DNA from: Gammaproteobacteria bacterium
GTDB taxonomy: Bacteria > Pseudomonadota > Gammaproteobacteria > Chromatiales > Sedimenticolaceae
Direction of reading: 5' to 3'
DNA: 13,767 bases
Assembly (NCBI GenBank): GCA_020445165.1
Contig: JAGRHE010000063.1
Location: 1 to 13,767, forward strand
Part shown: piece after piece, positions 13,212-13,767 of the stretch
Numbering within the stretch: position 1 is the first letter of the stretch
How the letters are laid out: each line of letters begins with the position of its first letter
Made by a program: the position numbers and the translations under genes
The notes under the pieces: model-generated
What the model was told of the DNA's origin: nothing
The model's database searches: none
Seen by the model: only the letters and a program-made list of their open reading frames with translations

Positions 13212-13547
13212 ATGATTACGTACTCAGAAATATCTGCTGCAAAGCTGCTCAAGCAATTCTCGGATCAGGGATATGTCGAGCTGTCCTTGAATATGAAGCA
13301 AGCTCAAGCATGTCGAAGAGTATTAACCTTATTGGATTTGGTCTATGGGCCAGAGTTTCGGACATTGCCGTGGGCTAAGAAGACCGCGGTGATTCTTAGT
13401 TCGATCAAATTGTCCCTATACATCCTGACCAGGTATTCGGCCCTCAGTGAGCTAGTAGCTCTTTACACTCGAGGGCGAGTTGGTTGGGAGTGCACAGAAC
13501 AAGGCGATGATTTTTATGTAGTCACTTTGAGAAAGAGTGCAATATGA
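13212..13547 (+). CDS. Putative immunity protein for Rhs tip 3 (unknown family)
   Basis: This 111-residue protein is not recognised. The ATG at 13212 lies 10 bases after the stop of Rhs tip 3. The frame is open from 13128, but the extra part overlaps the tip gene and has no ribosome site, so the shorter form is preferred. It looks mostly alpha-helical and cytoplasmic, with a moderately hydrophobic amphipathic region around residues 58-83 (KTAVILSSIKLSLYILTRYS) and a beta-like end (DDFYVVTLRK). Position after a variable Rhs tip suggests immunity. Its end overlaps the ATG of a further, truncated frame as ATGA, so the cassette once had a third gene. Confidence 0.6.
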   Translation: MITYSEISAAKLLKQFSDQGYVELSLNMKQAQACRRVLTLLDLVYGPEFRTLPWAKKTAVILSSIKLSLYILTRYSALSELVALYTRGRVGWECTEQGDDFYVVTLRKSAI

Positions 13548-13615
13548 GGAAACTCTTGATCTGGGGGTGCACTAGGCATATATCGCGGTGCCGACGTTAC
13601 CCCGAAATTGAGTAG
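13544..13615 (+). pseudogene. Start of a possible lipoprotein gene cut by the insertion sequence
   Basis: An ATG overlapping the previous stop (ATGA) opens the frame MRKLLIWGCTR. This resembles a very short lipoprotein signal with a cysteine after a hydrophobic run. After about 13 codons it runs into sequence that appears to belong to the IS3-family end and stops at TAG 13613-13615. The coupled start suggests a real gene that lost its body when the element inserted. The short length makes this tentative. Confidence 0.3.
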
Positions 13616-13767
13616 CACCGGCATTTAGAGTCCAATCCCATGACTGAGGAGATTGGACGTGAAGAAGCGCTACAGCGAAGAGCAGATCATCGGATTTTTG
13701 AAGGAGGCGGACGCCGGGGTTCCGATCAAGGAGTTGTGCCGGCGGCATGGCTTCTCGGAGGCCAGCT
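13589..13767 (+). mobile_element. Left end of an IS3-family element (IS407-like), truncated by the window
   Basis: The sequence from about 13589 (TGCCGACGTTACCCCGAAAT) to the orfA start has no other gene and resembles the terminal region of an IS407-group element. The exact end cannot be fixed without the right inverted repeat and the target duplication, which lie outside the window. Confidence 0.6.
13659..13767 (+). CDS. IS3-family transposase OrfA, N-terminal part
   Basis: OrfA is the small DNA-binding helix-turn-helix protein of IS3 elements, and it also forms the N-terminus of the OrfAB transposase made by frameshift. The 36 visible residues begin MKKRYSEEQIIGFLKEAD and continue with AGVPIKELCRRHGFSEAS. 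This is the start of the HTH_8-type transposase domain as seen in the IS407 group. The GTG start has a strong GAGGAG ribosome site seven bases upstream. The gene is cut by the window edge, so nothing can be said about its intactness or about orfB. Confidence 0.9.
   Translation, partial: MKKRYSEEQIIGFLKEADAGVPIKELCRRHGFSEAS

Overview
This window holds the 3' part of a type II secretion (T2SS) operon, followed by an accessory island made of a toxin-antitoxin pair, three orphan Rhs C-terminal cassettes and the start of an insertion sequence. The secretion operon is visibly GC-rich with tight gene overlaps. Its order gspE-F-G-H-I-J-K-L-M-N(C)-D is the order known from the Xanthomonas xps cluster, so a gammaproteobacterium is the best guess. 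The species cannot be named from the sequence.

Region 1 (1-9375, all + strand) encodes the secretion machine. It contains the C-terminal part of the motor ATPase GspE, the platform protein GspF, the major pseudopilin GspG, the minor pseudopilins GspH, I, J and K, the inner-membrane assembly proteins GspL and GspM, a GspN/GspC-type coupling protein and the secretin GspD. Most junctions overlap by 1-11 bases (GTGA or ATGA), which indicates translational coupling. GspD carries a lipobox and is predicted to be a lipidated secretin.

Region 2 (9376-10527) opens with a hairpin just after gspD. A minus-strand pair follows: a DUF1778 ribbon-helix-helix antitoxin and a GNAT acetyltransferase toxin of the TacAT/AtaRT type. 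The toxin begins at a TTG codon inside the antitoxin gene. A near-consensus -10 box next to a 7+3+7 palindrome lies upstream and probably allows autoregulation.

Region 3 (about 10528-13547, + strand) is an array of three units of about 1 kb. Each has about 45 codons from the end of an Rhs core, a different C-terminal tip and a small downstream gene in the position of an immunity gene. No full-length rhs gene is present. In all three units an in-frame stop sits exactly 12 bases before the conserved DYNYFRDY block, so none can be read through from upstream. Units 2 and 3 also share about 120 bases before this block. The array looks like a silent or relict reservoir of Rhs toxin tips whose immunity genes may still be expressed. 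I do not recognise the toxin or immunity families.

Region 4 (about 13589-13767) is the left end of an IS3-family element with the start of its orfA. It appears to cut off a gene that overlapped the third immunity gene. Accessory DNA therefore begins almost immediately after the secretion operon.
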